Source of the DNA: Gerris lacustris
Lineage: Eukaryota; Arthropoda; Insecta; Hemiptera; Gerridae
Assembly: GCA_951217055.1 (NCBI GenBank)
Contig: OX578276.1
Span: 31,953,505-32,017,504, forward strand
Length of the DNA stretch: 64,000 nucleotides
Direction: 5' to 3'
In this document: in pieces, positions 19,818-31,037 of the stretch
How positions within the stretch are numbered: the stretch's first letter is position 1
Layout: each line of letters starts with the position of its first letter
Notes under the pieces: generated by a model
Seen by the model: only the letters and a program-made list of their open reading frames with translations
Told to the model about the DNA's origin: nothing
The model's database searches: none
Position numbers and translations under genes: made by a program

Positions 19818-22800
19818 TGTCGAACATTAAGAGATAATAATAAATTGAAAGAGCTACTGGAAGAAGTTTCGGATATCGATTGGGACGTTATAGTTATAGG
19901 TCTGAGTGAAGTGACAAGAGATAGCGAGCAACTTGTCGATCTAGGTGATGACAAAGAATAGTATATTATGTTACTAGGCTGTGAAGTGAGTTTGGCAATA
20001 TTTACTGTCGAGCGAAGCGAGACAGTAAATGTAATTGCCGCGGTAAAGAAAAAACACTTCACAGTCGCGTAGCATATGCTATTTTTTCCGAGGTAGCAGA
20101 CAATGAAAAAACATTAAATATTAATCACTAATCAATATATAATAATAACAATTATTAGTACATACTTAAGACTTAAAAAAAAGAAACCTTAAAAAGAAGT
20201 TACACTATAAGAAAAGATAAATAAAACGCATTGACATCTATCGGTTTTTAATCGTACTAGAAGCATTTCTACAAAGACTATAGCGCTACTAACGGAAGTT
20301 TTGACAACTACCCGCCGGAAAATAAAAATCTTTTAGTTCCTAGGACGTAAAAGATTTTTTCTTTACAGCTAGGAGTAATGAAACGATTTTTTAAGTCCAC
20401 GTAATGAAAAAATGGATTTTAGCTATGTTTTTTAGGCTCTAAAGTTACTATTTCACAGCCTACCACGGAAAAATATATTTTAATGGAACTGGCTATTACG
20501 GTGGGACAGGATTCTTAATAATCCAGAGGAGTTCAAAGAATATTAGATCCTACAAATCGTATTCACACAGAGTATGCAAGCTAATTTGGAAACTGAAAAA
20601 TAACCAAGGCAGGCTTCAAATTATCCAGGTATATGCACCGACATCCGATGCTGAGGAAAGCGACGTCGAAGAATTCTACGGCCTCCTTCAAACTGCCCTA
20701 CATGAGGATAACTGTAAGTTCACCCTAGTCATCGGTGACTTTAATGCTAAAGTAGGAAAAAATGGAGACTACGAAGCATTAGGAAAGTACGGATATGGGA
20801 CCAGGAATGATAGAGGAACCAAGCTACTACAGTTTGCCGAATCAAATAAATTATTTGTAATGAATACGCTATTCTGTAAGCCGGAGAGTAAAAAGTGGAC
20901 CTAGCGAAGCCCTGATGGACAAACGGGAAATGAGATTGATTTTATTCTATCAAATAGAAAGCAATTGATCTTAGATGTCGAGGTCGATGAAAGAATAGAC
21001 GTCGGGAGTGATCATAGAGCAGTAAAAGCTAGATTGAGTATCAAGGGTAAGTTAAAAAAGTGGTCCAGGGGTCATACTAAAAGCAAAGTCAAATTAGGAA
21101 GCCTAGAAGCAGGACAATACGACAGACTATTAGAAGTGAACGTAAAAGCAAAGTTTTTAGAAATAGAAAGAAATGTTGATTCATTTGAAGAGAAATTGAG
21201 ATCTGCTATATTACAAATTACAAATCAATTGAATTAGAGCCAGAATAATGATAAAGCTTCTAAAATAAAAATGCCCGAGGAAATAAAAATGATGATGGCA
21301 AAAAGAAGGAAACTAAGGAATAATGAAAATGAGAGAGCACACAGTACATCAAATTATCTAAGTTGATAAGAAGCAAATTGAAGAATTGGAGTAAAGACAA
21401 GAAAGTTTTGGAAATAGAGAGTGTAATCGAGAGTGGTGGAAGTATTAAGAAATATTGGAGAAGTCAGGCAATAGGGAAAAAGAACGTAGTTGAAATAAAG
21501 GATAGCGCAGGTATGTTAGTGAGTGAGAAAGGTGAGATTGCTGATGAAATAGCCAGGTTTTATAGTGAACTGCATAAGAAACATGAAATAGGAGATCTAC
21601 ACACAATTGAAATGCAAGTAATATCTTGTAATAAAGATGTTGTACCAAAAATATTGTTAGAAGAAGTATTGTGGGGGGTGAAAAAGCAGAAGAGCGCGGG
21701 AGAGCTGGAGGAAAAGATAGAATAATAGCAGAGGAACTAAAAGCAGGTGGAAATATTATGGCCGAGCAATTAATGAACTTATTCAACTTATGTATGGAGA
21801 ACGGCAAAGTCCCGAGTACCTGGCTCCAACCTTAGTTAGTATTGCTACATAAGAAAGGCGACATTTTAAACTTAAATAATTACCGACCACTAAGCCCTGT
21901 TATGTCTAAAGTATTTATGTCTGTGATAACAAGAAGAATTGGCCAAAGATTGGATGAAGACATTGATGTTTCACAGACAGGCTTCAGAAGAAACATGGCA
22001 ACAGTGGACCACATCTTCGTATTAAAACAACTGATTAGAAGGATTGTTAAGAAACTGATTACAACTTCTCCTTGGTGCTCAGCTTCGTCGATTTTAAAAA
22101 GGCGTTCGACTCTGTATACCAAAATGAGATTATTAAAGCAATGTGTAACAGCGGGTTGGAAGAAAAATATATCGAGCTCTTCAAGTACACTTATAGTAAA
22201 GCAAGGATGGAAGTAACAGCGGGGCGAGAAAAAAGAAGCGTAGAGGTGCAACGAGGGGTAAGGCAGGGAGACGTGCCCTCCGGGAAGATATTTATCAAGG
22301 TATTAGAAGGCGCACTAAGGAAGCTGAACTGGGAGGGTCTCGGTATTAAGGTGGATGGAGATTGGCTCAATATGCTGAAATTTGTGGATGATAAGGTAAT
22401 CATATCAAAGGATTATGACCAAGCCAGAACAATGTTGCAGGAAGTGTGCATTGTGACTAAAGATGTGGGATTGGAGATGAATGAGTGAAAAACCAAAGTA
22501 ATGAGCTGGAATATCGACAAAACAGAGAATGAATGCGTTGAAATAGATAATACGAGGTTCGATGTGGTTAATGAATTTATATATTTAGGAAGCCTATTAT
22601 CTGTTGAAAGCAATAAGAAGGATAAGGAAATCAACCGTAGAACAGTATTATATGAGATGGAGAGCTTTCAAAAAGTTCAAGCATATATTTAAATCTGGAA
22701 TAAGAATGGACTTAAAATTAAGCTGTGGACTTTGTGTGTAAAGCCTGTTATGACCTACGGATCGGAGGCATGGACATTAAAAGAGAGCACTGTGAAACAA

Positions 22801-23160
22801 ATGAGAGTTACTCAACGACGAATGGATAGGTGTATGTTGAGGATTTCTAGGAAAGACAGGAAGAGCAATCGATGGATAAGGGAACAGACGAGGTTGGAAG
22901 ATGTGGGAGGAGCTATTTTTGAAAGAAAGTGGAATTGGGCAGGCCATATTGTGAGAACAAAAGATAACAGATGGACAAATAAAATGATAAATTGGTACCC
23001 CAGAGATTGTGTGAGGAAAAGAGGAAGACCAGGTGTCCAGTGGGATGAAGAAATAAAAAGATCGTGTGGAGGAGTGACATGGAAGAGAGTGGCTGAGGAT
23101 AGAGTGGAGTGGTGTAGGATGAGGCAGGTTTATGCAGGTGTATGGTTGTACAAAAACTGA
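19818..23160 (+). pseudogene. RTE-element ORF2: endonuclease plus reverse transcriptase, multiply broken
   Basis: Endonuclease: LKELLEEVSDIDWDVIVIGL SEV (19842-19913), GGTGFLI, QVYAPTSDAEESDVEEFY, VIGDFNAKVGKNG, then a stop inside KWT*RSPDG, NEIDFILSN and GSDHRAVKARL. Reverse transcriptase from 21842: LNNYRPLSPVMSKVF, DVSQTGFRRNMATVDHI, FVDFKKAFDSVYQNEI, RGVRQGD, catalytic box LKFVDDKVII (Val replacing the usual Ala), then the RTE C terminus PVMTYGSEAWTLKES and the WAGHIVR block. At least five frame or stop changes, plus a TA-flanked MITE at 19977-20460. It has no activity. Confidence 0.85.
19977..20460. mobile_element. TA-flanked MITE inside RTE endonuclease
   Basis: TA at 19975-19976 and 20461-20462; ends GGCTGTGAAGTG and CATTTCACAGCC-like are inverted repeats of about 9-10 bp. 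Removal rejoins the endonuclease sense. It includes a hairpin ATTTACTGTC/GACAGTAAAT. A TA duplication suggests Tc1/mariner, with short TIRs. Non-coding, 484 bp. Confidence 0.65.
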
Positions 23161-23524
23161 GCGTAGAATTTTTATTTGAAGTAGTAATAAAGCAAACCAA
23201 AGGTAATTTAACATTATTTTTATACAAATTGTATGTAGTATTATTTTTATTTTTTTTTCCTCTCTTTTTCAAAATGAAAGTGTTTATTTTTAATTTGATG
23301 AATATTATGAAAATTATAATTTTTTTTTAATAATTATAATAATTACTATTTTTAATTTTTTTCTGTTGTTTAAATTAATAAGAATGAGAGGCGACTCAAA
23401 ACACCTAAGTGGTGCCACGGCTAAATGCCGATTTGCAAGTAAACGTATATATTTTTGTAATTATTAATTTGTATTATGAAGTGTGTTATTGCAATAAATG
23501 GCTTTTTATTTTTTATTTTTTATT

Positions 23525-23858
23525 TACTCTTAAAGAGCTTTTCAACGATATACACCATGAAGGGTATTCATTACTTGTACCCCGTATCCCTGTGTACCAA
23601 AATTTAAATTTAAAAAATGCATGTAGACGCTGATTTTCCTCTTGCTTTAAGGTCAAGTGTGCAAATTTTCATTGAGATCGGACTAAGACTGTAGATTTGT
23701 ATAAAGAACATACACACACACATAGATATATAGATTACACAAAGAATAGTTCTATTTAAAAAAAAAACAAAAAAACTAAAGCGCACAAGTACATTTTTAT
23801 TTTCAACTAATTATAATTTATTTTATAATATTTAATTATGTCATAATTTTATTACATA
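23525..23858 (+). repeat. Dispersed repeat F, copy 2 (right flank of the RTE)
   Basis: Same unit as 15308-15642, with a few indels (extra A run at about 23758). It directly follows the RTE tail. Confidence 0.75.
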
Positions 23859-24135
23859 TTTAGTTCAACTATTCATTTTAATAAAGGCGTGCCATTTTGA
23901 AGCTTTCCATAGTTACAATATTTTCTATTAAATCTTAACATAAATTAATTAATTTATTTGTCAATTTTCTGAAACATGGTGTAGGATACTATTTATTTCT
24001 CTGATTATTTTATATCCTTACTTGCATTCAGCTTCAGGGTTGCTCCATAGTTTCTGTTCTTTGCCTTTCCCGAACAGCCACTGTAAAATCCCAAACAGCA
24101 TTGACTGGTTCAATTGACTGAAGATTATTCAAATC

Positions 24136-25374
24136 TTACTGGAAAAACTTTAAAGCTTCTGAATATGTAACACCTCTATTTTCTCTTTGAATAATCTGTT
24201 GAACGTTGCCTCCTTGATTTATGCTGACACATTGCTCTATGTCACCACTCTCATTTATGTTACCTCTTTGATCAATATTAACACGTTGGCCAACGGTGAG
24301 ACTCTGTTGAATGTTACCTCTTCGATCTATGTTCACACATTGCTGTATACCACCATTCACATCTATGTTACCTCTTTGATCAATGTTAACACGTTGACCT
24401 ACGGAGAGAATCTGTTGAATGTTACCTCTTCGATCTATGTTCACACATTGCTGTATGCCACCACTCACATCTATGTTACCTCTTTGATCAATGTTAACAC
24501 GTTGACCTACGGCGAGACTCTGTTGAATGTTACCTCCTTGACTTATGATATCACATTGCAGTGTGCCACCACGCACATCTACGTTAACAACAGATTGTCC
24601 TCCGGTAACACTCTGTTGTATGCCTGCGCCACGTCTTAGTTCTGTGTTACTTACGTTAACATTATTAATATACACTCTTCTGTCATCTGTTACTTCTATG
24701 CTACTTCTTTGAACTACGTTACGAGATGGACCTCTGTAAACACTCTCTTCTGTATTACCTCTGTGACCAGTCCTACTCCTATGTTCTAAGTTACCTCTTT
24801 CTTCTATTCTATCATTAGCTACACGGTGTGAAACATATAAATTAGTTATCCTTTCAGCGAAAGCACGTCTTAGTGTTCCATTATCCGCACTCGCACAAAT
24901 CGCATTCATTAAATAACGATAACAACTATCAAATAACTCTTCATTAGCCGCACTCGCACAAATCTCATACATGAAACGATAAAAACTATCAAATAACTCT
25001 TGTAAATCACCTCTTTGATTAATGTTAACCCGTTGTTCTAAGTCACCTCTCAATGTCATGCTACCACTTTGTTCTTCGTTAACACATTGTTCTATGTTTT
25101 CATTTTGTTCTATATCACCTCTCCCATCTATGGTAACAATCTGGTCAACGCTACCTTTTTGTTCTGTTTTAACCGTTGGTTCTAAGTTAACGCACTGTTC
25201 TTGAATATTACCGCACTGATCCGTGTTATCACTCTGTTCCTTGTTGTCATCCAAGTGTGCATCATTCTTAGGTTCACTTTCAATATCCTTTTGTAGGTTA
25301 ATACAGTTATCTATATCGTAATTGTCACTTTTTTCTGTGTCCTGTTTTAACGGTGTAGACTTACAGCACCCCAT
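24136..25374 (-). CDS. MGCC-family protein with expanded 12/36-residue Asn-Gly-Gln repeats (412 aa)
   Basis: Intact frame, ATG at 25374 (context ctaaaaATGGGG). N terminus MGCCKSTPLKQDTEKSDNYD: Gly2, Cys3, Cys4 and Ser6 predict myristoylation plus palmitoylation. Residues about 45-120 are irregular 9-12-mers (QCGNIQEQ, RGDIEQNENIEQ, RGDLEQRVNINQ). Residues about 124-170 are a duplicated segment (ELFDSFYRFMYEICASA / ELFDSCYRYLMNAICASA). From about residue 270 to 390 a 36-residue unit made of three 12-mers (QRVNIDQRGNID, VSGGIQQCVNID, RRGNIQQSLTVG) repeats about three times. There is no ankyrin repeat. Regular alternation of V/I with N/Q/G could form a beta-solenoid or amyloid-like stack; that is inference. 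The start region is shared with 57-2213 and with the decayed copy at 49919-50098. Confidence 0.8.
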   Translation of the reverse strand: MGCCKSTPLKQDTEKSDNYDIDNCINLQKDIESEPKNDAHLDDNKEQSDNTDQCGNIQEQCVNLEPTVKTEQKGSVDQIVTIDGRGDIEQNENIEQCVNEEQSGSMTLRGDLEQRVNINQRGDLQELFDSFYRFMYEICASAANEELFDSCYRYLMNAICASADNGTLRRAFAERITNLYVSHRVANDRIEERGNLEHRSRTGHRGNTEESVYRGPSRNVVQRSSIEVTDDRRVYINNVNVSNTELRRGAGIQQSVTGGQSVVNVDVRGGTLQCDIISQGGNIQQSLAVGQRVNIDQRGNIDVSGGIQQCVNIDRRGNIQQILSVGQRVNIDQRGNIDVNGGIQQCVNIDRRGNIQQSLTVGQRVNIDQRGNINESGDIEQCVSINQGGNVQQIIQRENRGVTYSEALKFFQ

Positions 25375-25761
25375 TTTTAGTTTTTTACACTAAAACAGTA
25401 TTGTATTTATTCTTAACATTTACTTGTTATACTAAAATTTAGTAACTCACAATATGATTACGGTAAATATCTGTTTAGGTCCTTAGATTCCTTAGATGCA
25501 AAAAGCTAATTCAACGTGAACGTGAGGTGAATTCACAAACTAACTAACTTGTAATCTATGCATTTTATTCTATAGTATTATCACCCTGGTATCTTTATTA
25601 TCATTTAAAGTTTTTTTAGCCATATTTATATTACTGATGATATCAAAAAAAATAAACTGATAATTTCCCCTCTGCTAAATAAAAAAAACCATAAGTATAG
25701 GATTTATCAATTGATAGCATTACGCTATAATGTGTCATACTTATTATTACACACACACACA

Positions 25762-25826
<65 letters not shown>

Positions 25827-26390
25827 ATATATATATACACAAAGTATGTAAAACATATTTTTTCCTGTTGTAATTTACCAGAATTATTTCAAGATTCAAG
25901 TATGATTGTTTTTTAATAATACAAGTTGTTGATATAATTCTTGCACAATAATAAATAGACTACGTAAAACGTTTAAAGTGGTACATATAATTTCCAAAAT
26001 GATATCCTTCCATATTATTTATCATAATTGACATTTATTTTTAATGGCAAGTATTATTATTTATTAAAAATATATATATATATATATATATTCAATAGTT
26101 TTCTTAAAGTTCTAATGTTCTTTTTGTAGAACTCCATAATATGGTTTAAGGAATGGACTTTAGTTCTACCATAAGATTTAAATAAATTGGTAGGACGTGA
26201 AGTCTCACGTAATAAGGGTTTCGTTGGTATTGTGAACACAAAATTAGAAGGGGGGGGGAAGAATTTTTTTTTGACAAAATGGCGCGCAAATTAAACGTTA
26301 ACCACAAGTGTTATACATATTTGTAGTCTACTCTTCAATACCTTTCATTTGATACCCAACTCAAAATTTAAAAAAAAAAATTCTTTTCGA
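25150..26390. repeat. Segmental duplication, source copy (pairs with 49880-51110)
   Basis: The first quarter of the MGCC gene, its 5' flank, a (CA)n(TA)n tract, and the start of TIR repeat E all recur in the same order and orientation at 49880-51110, with many small differences. This indicates duplication of a block of about 1.2 kb. Confidence 0.8.
25750..25842. repeat. (CA)n(TA)n microsatellite
   Basis: ACACAC run then about 30 TA units with a TATGTATG interruption. The equivalent position in the duplicate (50464-50540) is also a CA/TA tract. Confidence 0.95.
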
Positions 26391-27187
26391 GTGACGTGAA
26401 TTATCCGCCATCTTGGATTTCCAGTAAATCAGATCTAATTGCTAATCTTATTTTTTCTATGGCCCAGCAGACCACACATTTTGTATATTTTTCTATATTT
26501 TTAGTAACAGCGGAAATACGATTTTAGGGGGGGGGGACACGCAAAATGTCGATGTTTTTTGACAAAATGGCGCCGAAAATTAAACACTATCCCTAAGTGG
26601 TATATATATTTGTAATCTACTCTTGAATACCTTTCATTGGATACCCCACTCAAAATTTTAAAAAAATATTTTTTCTCGAGTGATGTGAATTATCCGCCAT
26701 TTTGGATTCCCAGTTAATCAGATCAAATTCCTAATCTTATTTTTTCTATGGCCCAACAGACCACACATTTTGCATATTTTTCTAAATTTTTAGTAACAGC
26801 GGAAATACGATTTTAGGGGGGGGGGGACACGCAAAATGTCGATGTTTTTTTGACGAAATGGCGCCGAAAATTGAACACTATCCCTACTTGGTGTGTATAT
26901 TTGTAATCTACTCTTCAATACCTTTCATTTGATACCCCACTCAAAATTAAAAAAAAAAAAAAAAATTCGCGCGACGTGATTTATCCGCCATTTTGAATTT
27001 GAAGAGCTGATAATTTTGAGTTCGCTATATTTTTCCTGTGTGCGCGTCAAAACGATCTTTTATACTGGAAAGTTTCACGTTTTTATCTCTTTTGGTTTGA
27101 AAGTTATTGGAACCGTACAGAGTGACAGACAGACACAGGAACGAAACTATAAGGGTTTCTTTTTTTTGGTTTTACCAACGAAACCCT
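26215..27187. repeat. TIR repeat E with three internal tandem units
   Basis: Left end AGGGTTTCGTTGGTA, right end TACCAACGAAACCCT (inverted, 27173-27187). The interior is about 2.7 tandem units of about 300 bp (starting near 26245, 26525, 26820), each with GGCGC/GACAAAATGG, CTTTCATTTGATACCC and TTATCCGCCAT. No coding. The same left end starts at 50936 in the segmental duplicate, truncated. Structurally parallel to repeat D (AGGGTCCGTAGGC ends). Confidence 0.75.
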
Positions 27188-27189
27188 AA

Positions 27190-28200
27190 AAAAGGAATAT
27201 AATAATAAACATGCTTTATTGAAATATTGATAACAAAATAAAAACCCTTGTGAAATACATGGTACGTCAAGGCTACTTCAGCCGTCTGACGGAGTAGGCT
27301 CAATTGAGCGATAACAAATGTAGTTCTTGTTACTTACAAACTTCCGTTACTAACATTGTTGAATAAAACAGTACAAGTAAATGTTTTAAAATAACCAGGA
27401 TAATAACAGATAAAAAAAAACTAGGAAATTGCATTAAAATAAATAAATTAAAAAAAAAAAATGAACCATATTAACAACTAACTATATTATTCAAATAAAA
27501 ATTTACTCTCCATTGGTATAACCTACTAATAGTCCTGTCAAATGGTAGTTTGAAGTGGAAAGTTCTGGTGTATGTGTTGTTAGTGGTTTACTTTATGTTT
27601 TTTGGGGTGCTGAACACGAATCTGAAGTTGTCTAACAAAATTTCCCGCGGCAAATGTGAGAAATCATCGAAAAACCACTAAAACAAATATTTTTTATTGG
27701 TTTTCAGCTTATAACTTGCAAAGCAATATATTCACGCAAAAAATGGTCTAGTAGTAAAATAAAGAGGAGAAAATAATCTACAATTTATGTCTGTAACATT
27801 TCTTTGTACGTCGTATGGTTTTCACGCAAATGGGAGTTGAAATATCGGGAAAATCGGTAATTTTTGAAAAAATACATAGTAGTAGGTACATAGTAATTTA
27901 CCATGACTTAATGAGCGAATTTTCAAAGAAATCTGCGTATTATTGGCTTATGATAATATACGAAAATTTTGGTTTAGAATTTGGATGGGTGAAAAAAAAA
28001 AAAATTGGTACACAGGGGTACGGGGTACAAAAGTCAAAATAGTATATACCTTTCAAGATGCATGTCGTTGGAAAGCTCTTTTTAAGAGTACAGTAATTGT
28101 TATGTACACTTTTGTCATATTTTCATATAAGAGGGGGGTAAAATGGAAAAAACACATTTTTATGCTTTTCTGACCCTAAATTTCATGGACGTTCCCTTTT
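27190..28200. other. Intergenic repeats, no gene supported
   Basis: AT-rich with A-runs. Includes an ATAATAAAC-type LINE-tail-like start at 27200 and phrases such as GAATTTGGATGGGTG typical of repeat-B-like units. Short frames here look accidental. Confidence 0.35.
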
Positions 28201-28204
28201 TTCT

Positions 28205-28500
28205 ATGCTTCCTTCTGTTTTACAAAATTTGTGTTCAGTTCTTCATCTTCATGTGAGTTTTAGTTCCGTTATCTTATTTTGTATTTTTATAACTGTAGTT
28301 TATAGTCTCTCTAATTTACTGTGTTCTTGGCCTGCTAGTTTATGCTCACATATTTTTATGTATGTTACAATTTGCCCTGATGAAGGCAACATTAAATAGT
28401 TGCCGAAACGTTGGCTTGATGTGATTGTGGAGTATTTATTACACCTGACCGTCTCCCTGAGTTGAGTTGAGGAAGGAGTCTTGCTTCTTATATATTATAT
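28205..28500 (+). mobile_element. Penelope-like terminal-repeat fragment with hammerhead-like core
   Basis: The stretch leading to the core at 28377 and the tail TTGATGTGATTG...GGAGTATTTATTAC is unlike neighbouring repeats and is followed by a (TA)n tract. No target duplication could be recognised, so the limits are approximate. Confidence 0.4.
28377..28415 (+). ncRNA. Hammerhead-like ribozyme core
   Basis: CTGATGA, one extra A, perfect stem GGCAAC/GTTGCC with an 8-nt loop, GAAA, palindrome ACGT, then T and GGC. The GGC can pair with GCC just before CTGATGA as a short stem I. All invariant core bases are present; the extra base before stem II is the only departure. Confidence 0.5.
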
Positions 28501-28502
28501 AT

Positions 28503-28566
<64 letters not shown>
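28491..28566. repeat. (TA)n microsatellite
   Basis: TATATT then about 30 TA units, followed by CTAGCCTTCACCTCGC, an RTE/SINE-like end. Confidence 0.9.
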
Positions 28567-28568
<2 letters not shown>

Positions 28569-28789
28569 TAGCCTTCACCTCGCACTCCGCGCGGGGCCCG
28601 TGCTGGGTAATAGTGGCTATGTTTCCTATTATCATGTAGGCCTAGCAATTAAATAAAATGCCTAAATAGTTTTGTTTCCAAAGTATTCTAGGAAGAAAAT
28701 TAGGACTATATTATACATTATTCATCATTCCGTTACTAAGAGTATAATACTCTCTAAATTGTAGTTTGGAGTCTATCTATATATTCAAA

Positions 28790-29300
28790 TAAACAGGTCA
28801 TGTGTGTGCTAGTCAGCACACAGCGAGGGTCCGTAGGCAACCCTGCGTATAGTTTAAGAAGTACCCTATTCATGGTGTTTTTTAAAATTCTAAAAAGCTT
28901 ACTTTGAACTATCCTATGGGTCTGTTATTCTCAAAACACATAGACAAACTTCTGATAAAGTATTTTATGCCACTGAACCGGACTACAACCATATAAATAC
29001 ATCGAAAAGACCATAGTTAAAAAAAATCGTATTTTGTCAATAAAAAATAAAATAATATTTTTTTAGAAATTTCGAAAAAGTGGTATCTTTACTTTTGGTC
29101 AAAGAATGTTCAGGAATTTTTTCAGATTTTTTGCACATCACATAAGCGAGATAGAAGGGGGACACTTTTCCCACCCTCTTCAAACTCGTCTGCGCTAGTC
29201 CTATCAAAGATGTAACCAAAAAATTATATATATATTTTTGTAATCAGCTCGACGTACCCCTTCATATGATACCCCACACGGAGTTAAAAAAAACCATTTT
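28790..29300 (+). repeat. TIR repeat D, copy 2, 3' truncated
   Basis: Matches 13965-14480 closely (outer stem-loop GTGTGCTAGTCAGCACAC, GGGTCCGTAGGC) but stops at an A-run followed by (TA)n at 29302; the right TIR is lost. Confidence 0.7.
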
Positions 29301-29333
29301 ATATATATATATATATATATAATATATATATAT

Positions 29334-29586
29334 TGGGGTTCGCTGATTATGAATTTAAGGTAACAGTACAAAATAGTAGAAAAAATTTCACATTTTATTA
29401 AAATATTCATAAAGCAATAACGTGCATTGTATAACATACATAATAAAATAGCAAAAATAGTGGAAATAAAAAAATTGTAATTATTTCATTTAAATTTGGA
29501 TGTTAAACATTTTTTCTACTATTGTACTGTTACAATTGTACTGTTACAATGTACTGTTACCTTAAATTCATAATCAGCGACCCCCA
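29334..29586. mobile_element. Short TIR element, 37-bp terminal inverted repeats
   Basis: Arms 29334-29370 and 29550-29586 are inverted (TTCGCTGATTATGAATTTAA core) with one or two mismatches. About 250 bp, no coding. A further fragment of the end (AATCAGCGACCCC) lies at 29697. A TSD is not evident because the left flank is (TA)n. Confidence 0.7.
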
Positions 29587-29751
29587 AAAAAACTTTGTTT
29601 GATGTTTAGTTCTTAATTTATGTATAATTATTTAATTTTTCCCGCCATCCTAGGGCCGCCATTTTTTTTTTATTTTTTATTTTTGACTTCAAATTCGTAA
29701 TCAGCGACCCCAAAACCCCTTATTCCTTGTTTGCAATCCAAAATAAAATAG

Positions 29752-29812
29752 ACTGCCAATTAGTGTGGCACATAGCTTCCTCGCATCCTGTCATGTACTT
29801 TATTGTTATATT
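29752..29812 (-). repeat. Dispersed repeat B, end fragment
   Basis: Starts AAAATAGACTGCCAATTAG and matches the repeat B end seen at 51436, then is interrupted by the insertion at 29813. Confidence 0.65.
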
Positions 29813-30101
29813 AACATTCAAATAAAAAGTTTGGAATGTGAATAAGTGAGATTGGAGAAAACAGAGTTTAAGGATTGGATTAGTTAGAGGAACACAAGGG
29901 TGGGGAACAAAACTTTACCATAGAACTTTCTTTAAGTCTTGTATTGTGTTCATAAATGTTACCTGATGATGTAAATATATTTTACGAAACTAGTTGGTAA
30001 ACAAGTTTTTTCTTTAGACCGTACCTCACTAACTCCCTCACATCTATACTTTACGGTTGCTAACTTCATCTTAATTAAATTCAAATTATTGTTGTATTAC
30101 C
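29813..30101 (+). mobile_element. Penelope-like/retrozyme-like insertion with 17-bp TSD
   Basis: TACTTTATTGTTATATT occurs exactly at 29796-29812 and 30102-30118. The 289-bp insert is not palindromic and carries one complete hammerhead-like core at 29957-30004. It is a solo terminal repeat in the same sense as the palindromic insertions, but single. Confidence 0.6.
29957..30004 (+). ncRNA. Hammerhead-like ribozyme core with pairing stem I
   Basis: GTTACC, CTGATGA, extra T, stem GTAAA/TTTAC with a 5-nt loop, GAAA, palindrome ACTAGT, T, then GGTAAAC. GTTACC and GGTAAAC form stem I with one bulge. This is the best complete hammerhead-like candidate in the window. Confidence 0.52.
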
Positions 30102-30118
30102 TACTTTATTGTTATATT

Positions 30119-30420
30119 GTTTATTGTGTAAAAACTATTAAATAGTTTTAGCGATCTTTAACACTTCATACAGGTGTCGCTGTTGATATACTAGAAAATT
30201 GTATTTGAAAAAAATGTTTGTCTCATTAAATAGATAAAGTTAGATTTTTTTCCCGACCTAAAATTCCAATTTTAAATTTGAAGTTCACATTTACGCGAGC
30301 GTTGCTCGTGAACGCTTGGACGGATAACGCTGTCCAACGAACTCGTCCTGGGCATTGGTAAAATGAACATGTCTACCAGATTTCATTAAAAACGGTTGAC
30401 ATTTACTCAAGTTATCGTCG
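30119..30420. repeat. Dispersed repeat G, copy 1
   Basis: CCTAAAATTCCAATTTTAAA, then ACGCGAGCGTTG and GGACGGATAACG. It recurs at 37330-37780 and at 53100-53170 plus 54870-55053 and 55578-55790 (split by two insertions). Non-coding. Confidence 0.65.
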
Positions 30421-30422
30421 CT

Positions 30423-30554
<132 letters not shown>

Positions 30555-31037
30555 GTGGGCCTTAATAATGAACATTTAAGGAACATTTAACAACACTAGT
30601 ACAATACTATAATTAAAATACTACTGGCAGTCTGTAAACCACGGGAATACACCCAGTATAATATTATAATTAAAATATCTCTGGCAGTCTGTCAGTTTGA
30701 CAGACTCATAACGACATCTCTTGAACCACTGGATCTAGGACCTATAAACCTAAGAGATTTGCTGGACAGGTTTCTCAGTTTTTAGCAGTCGCAAGGTCCT
30801 AGGTCCCTAGGTGCTCGCTAAGAAAATTTCTCCAGAACTAAATGCACTAGAACCTAGACAATTTTAAATTACCTTTCATTTGATTAAATAAAGAATTTTT
30901 GTAGCAACAAACAATTTTGTCGAGCTATCATGAGAAATGGTGCATGATCTTGAGTTATTTTCGGGACAAGGCTGGTTTTATTATAAAAGGTTCGCAATAC
31001 AAAAGAAAATTAAATTATCTATTTTAGTATTGCTATA

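Larger units (their letters stand above)
16300..23524 (+). mobile_element. RTE-type LINE, decayed, carrying two DNA-transposon insertions
   Basis: Composite of ORF1 pieces (16370-16671, 19251-19656), ORF2 endonuclease (19818-19976, 20461-21240) and reverse transcriptase (21840-23160), ending in AATAAATGGC and a TATTTTT-type tail near 23490-23524. It is interrupted by a hAT (16672-19242) and a TA-flanked MITE (19977-20460). Many frameshifts and stops show an old copy. The 5' limit is uncertain. Confidence 0.75.

Noticed and set aside
24187..24639. Open plus-strand frame antisense to the MGCC-repeat gene
   Set aside because: It is a shadow of the in-phase 108-bp repeat; the minus frame has the conserved MGCC start shared with other loci.
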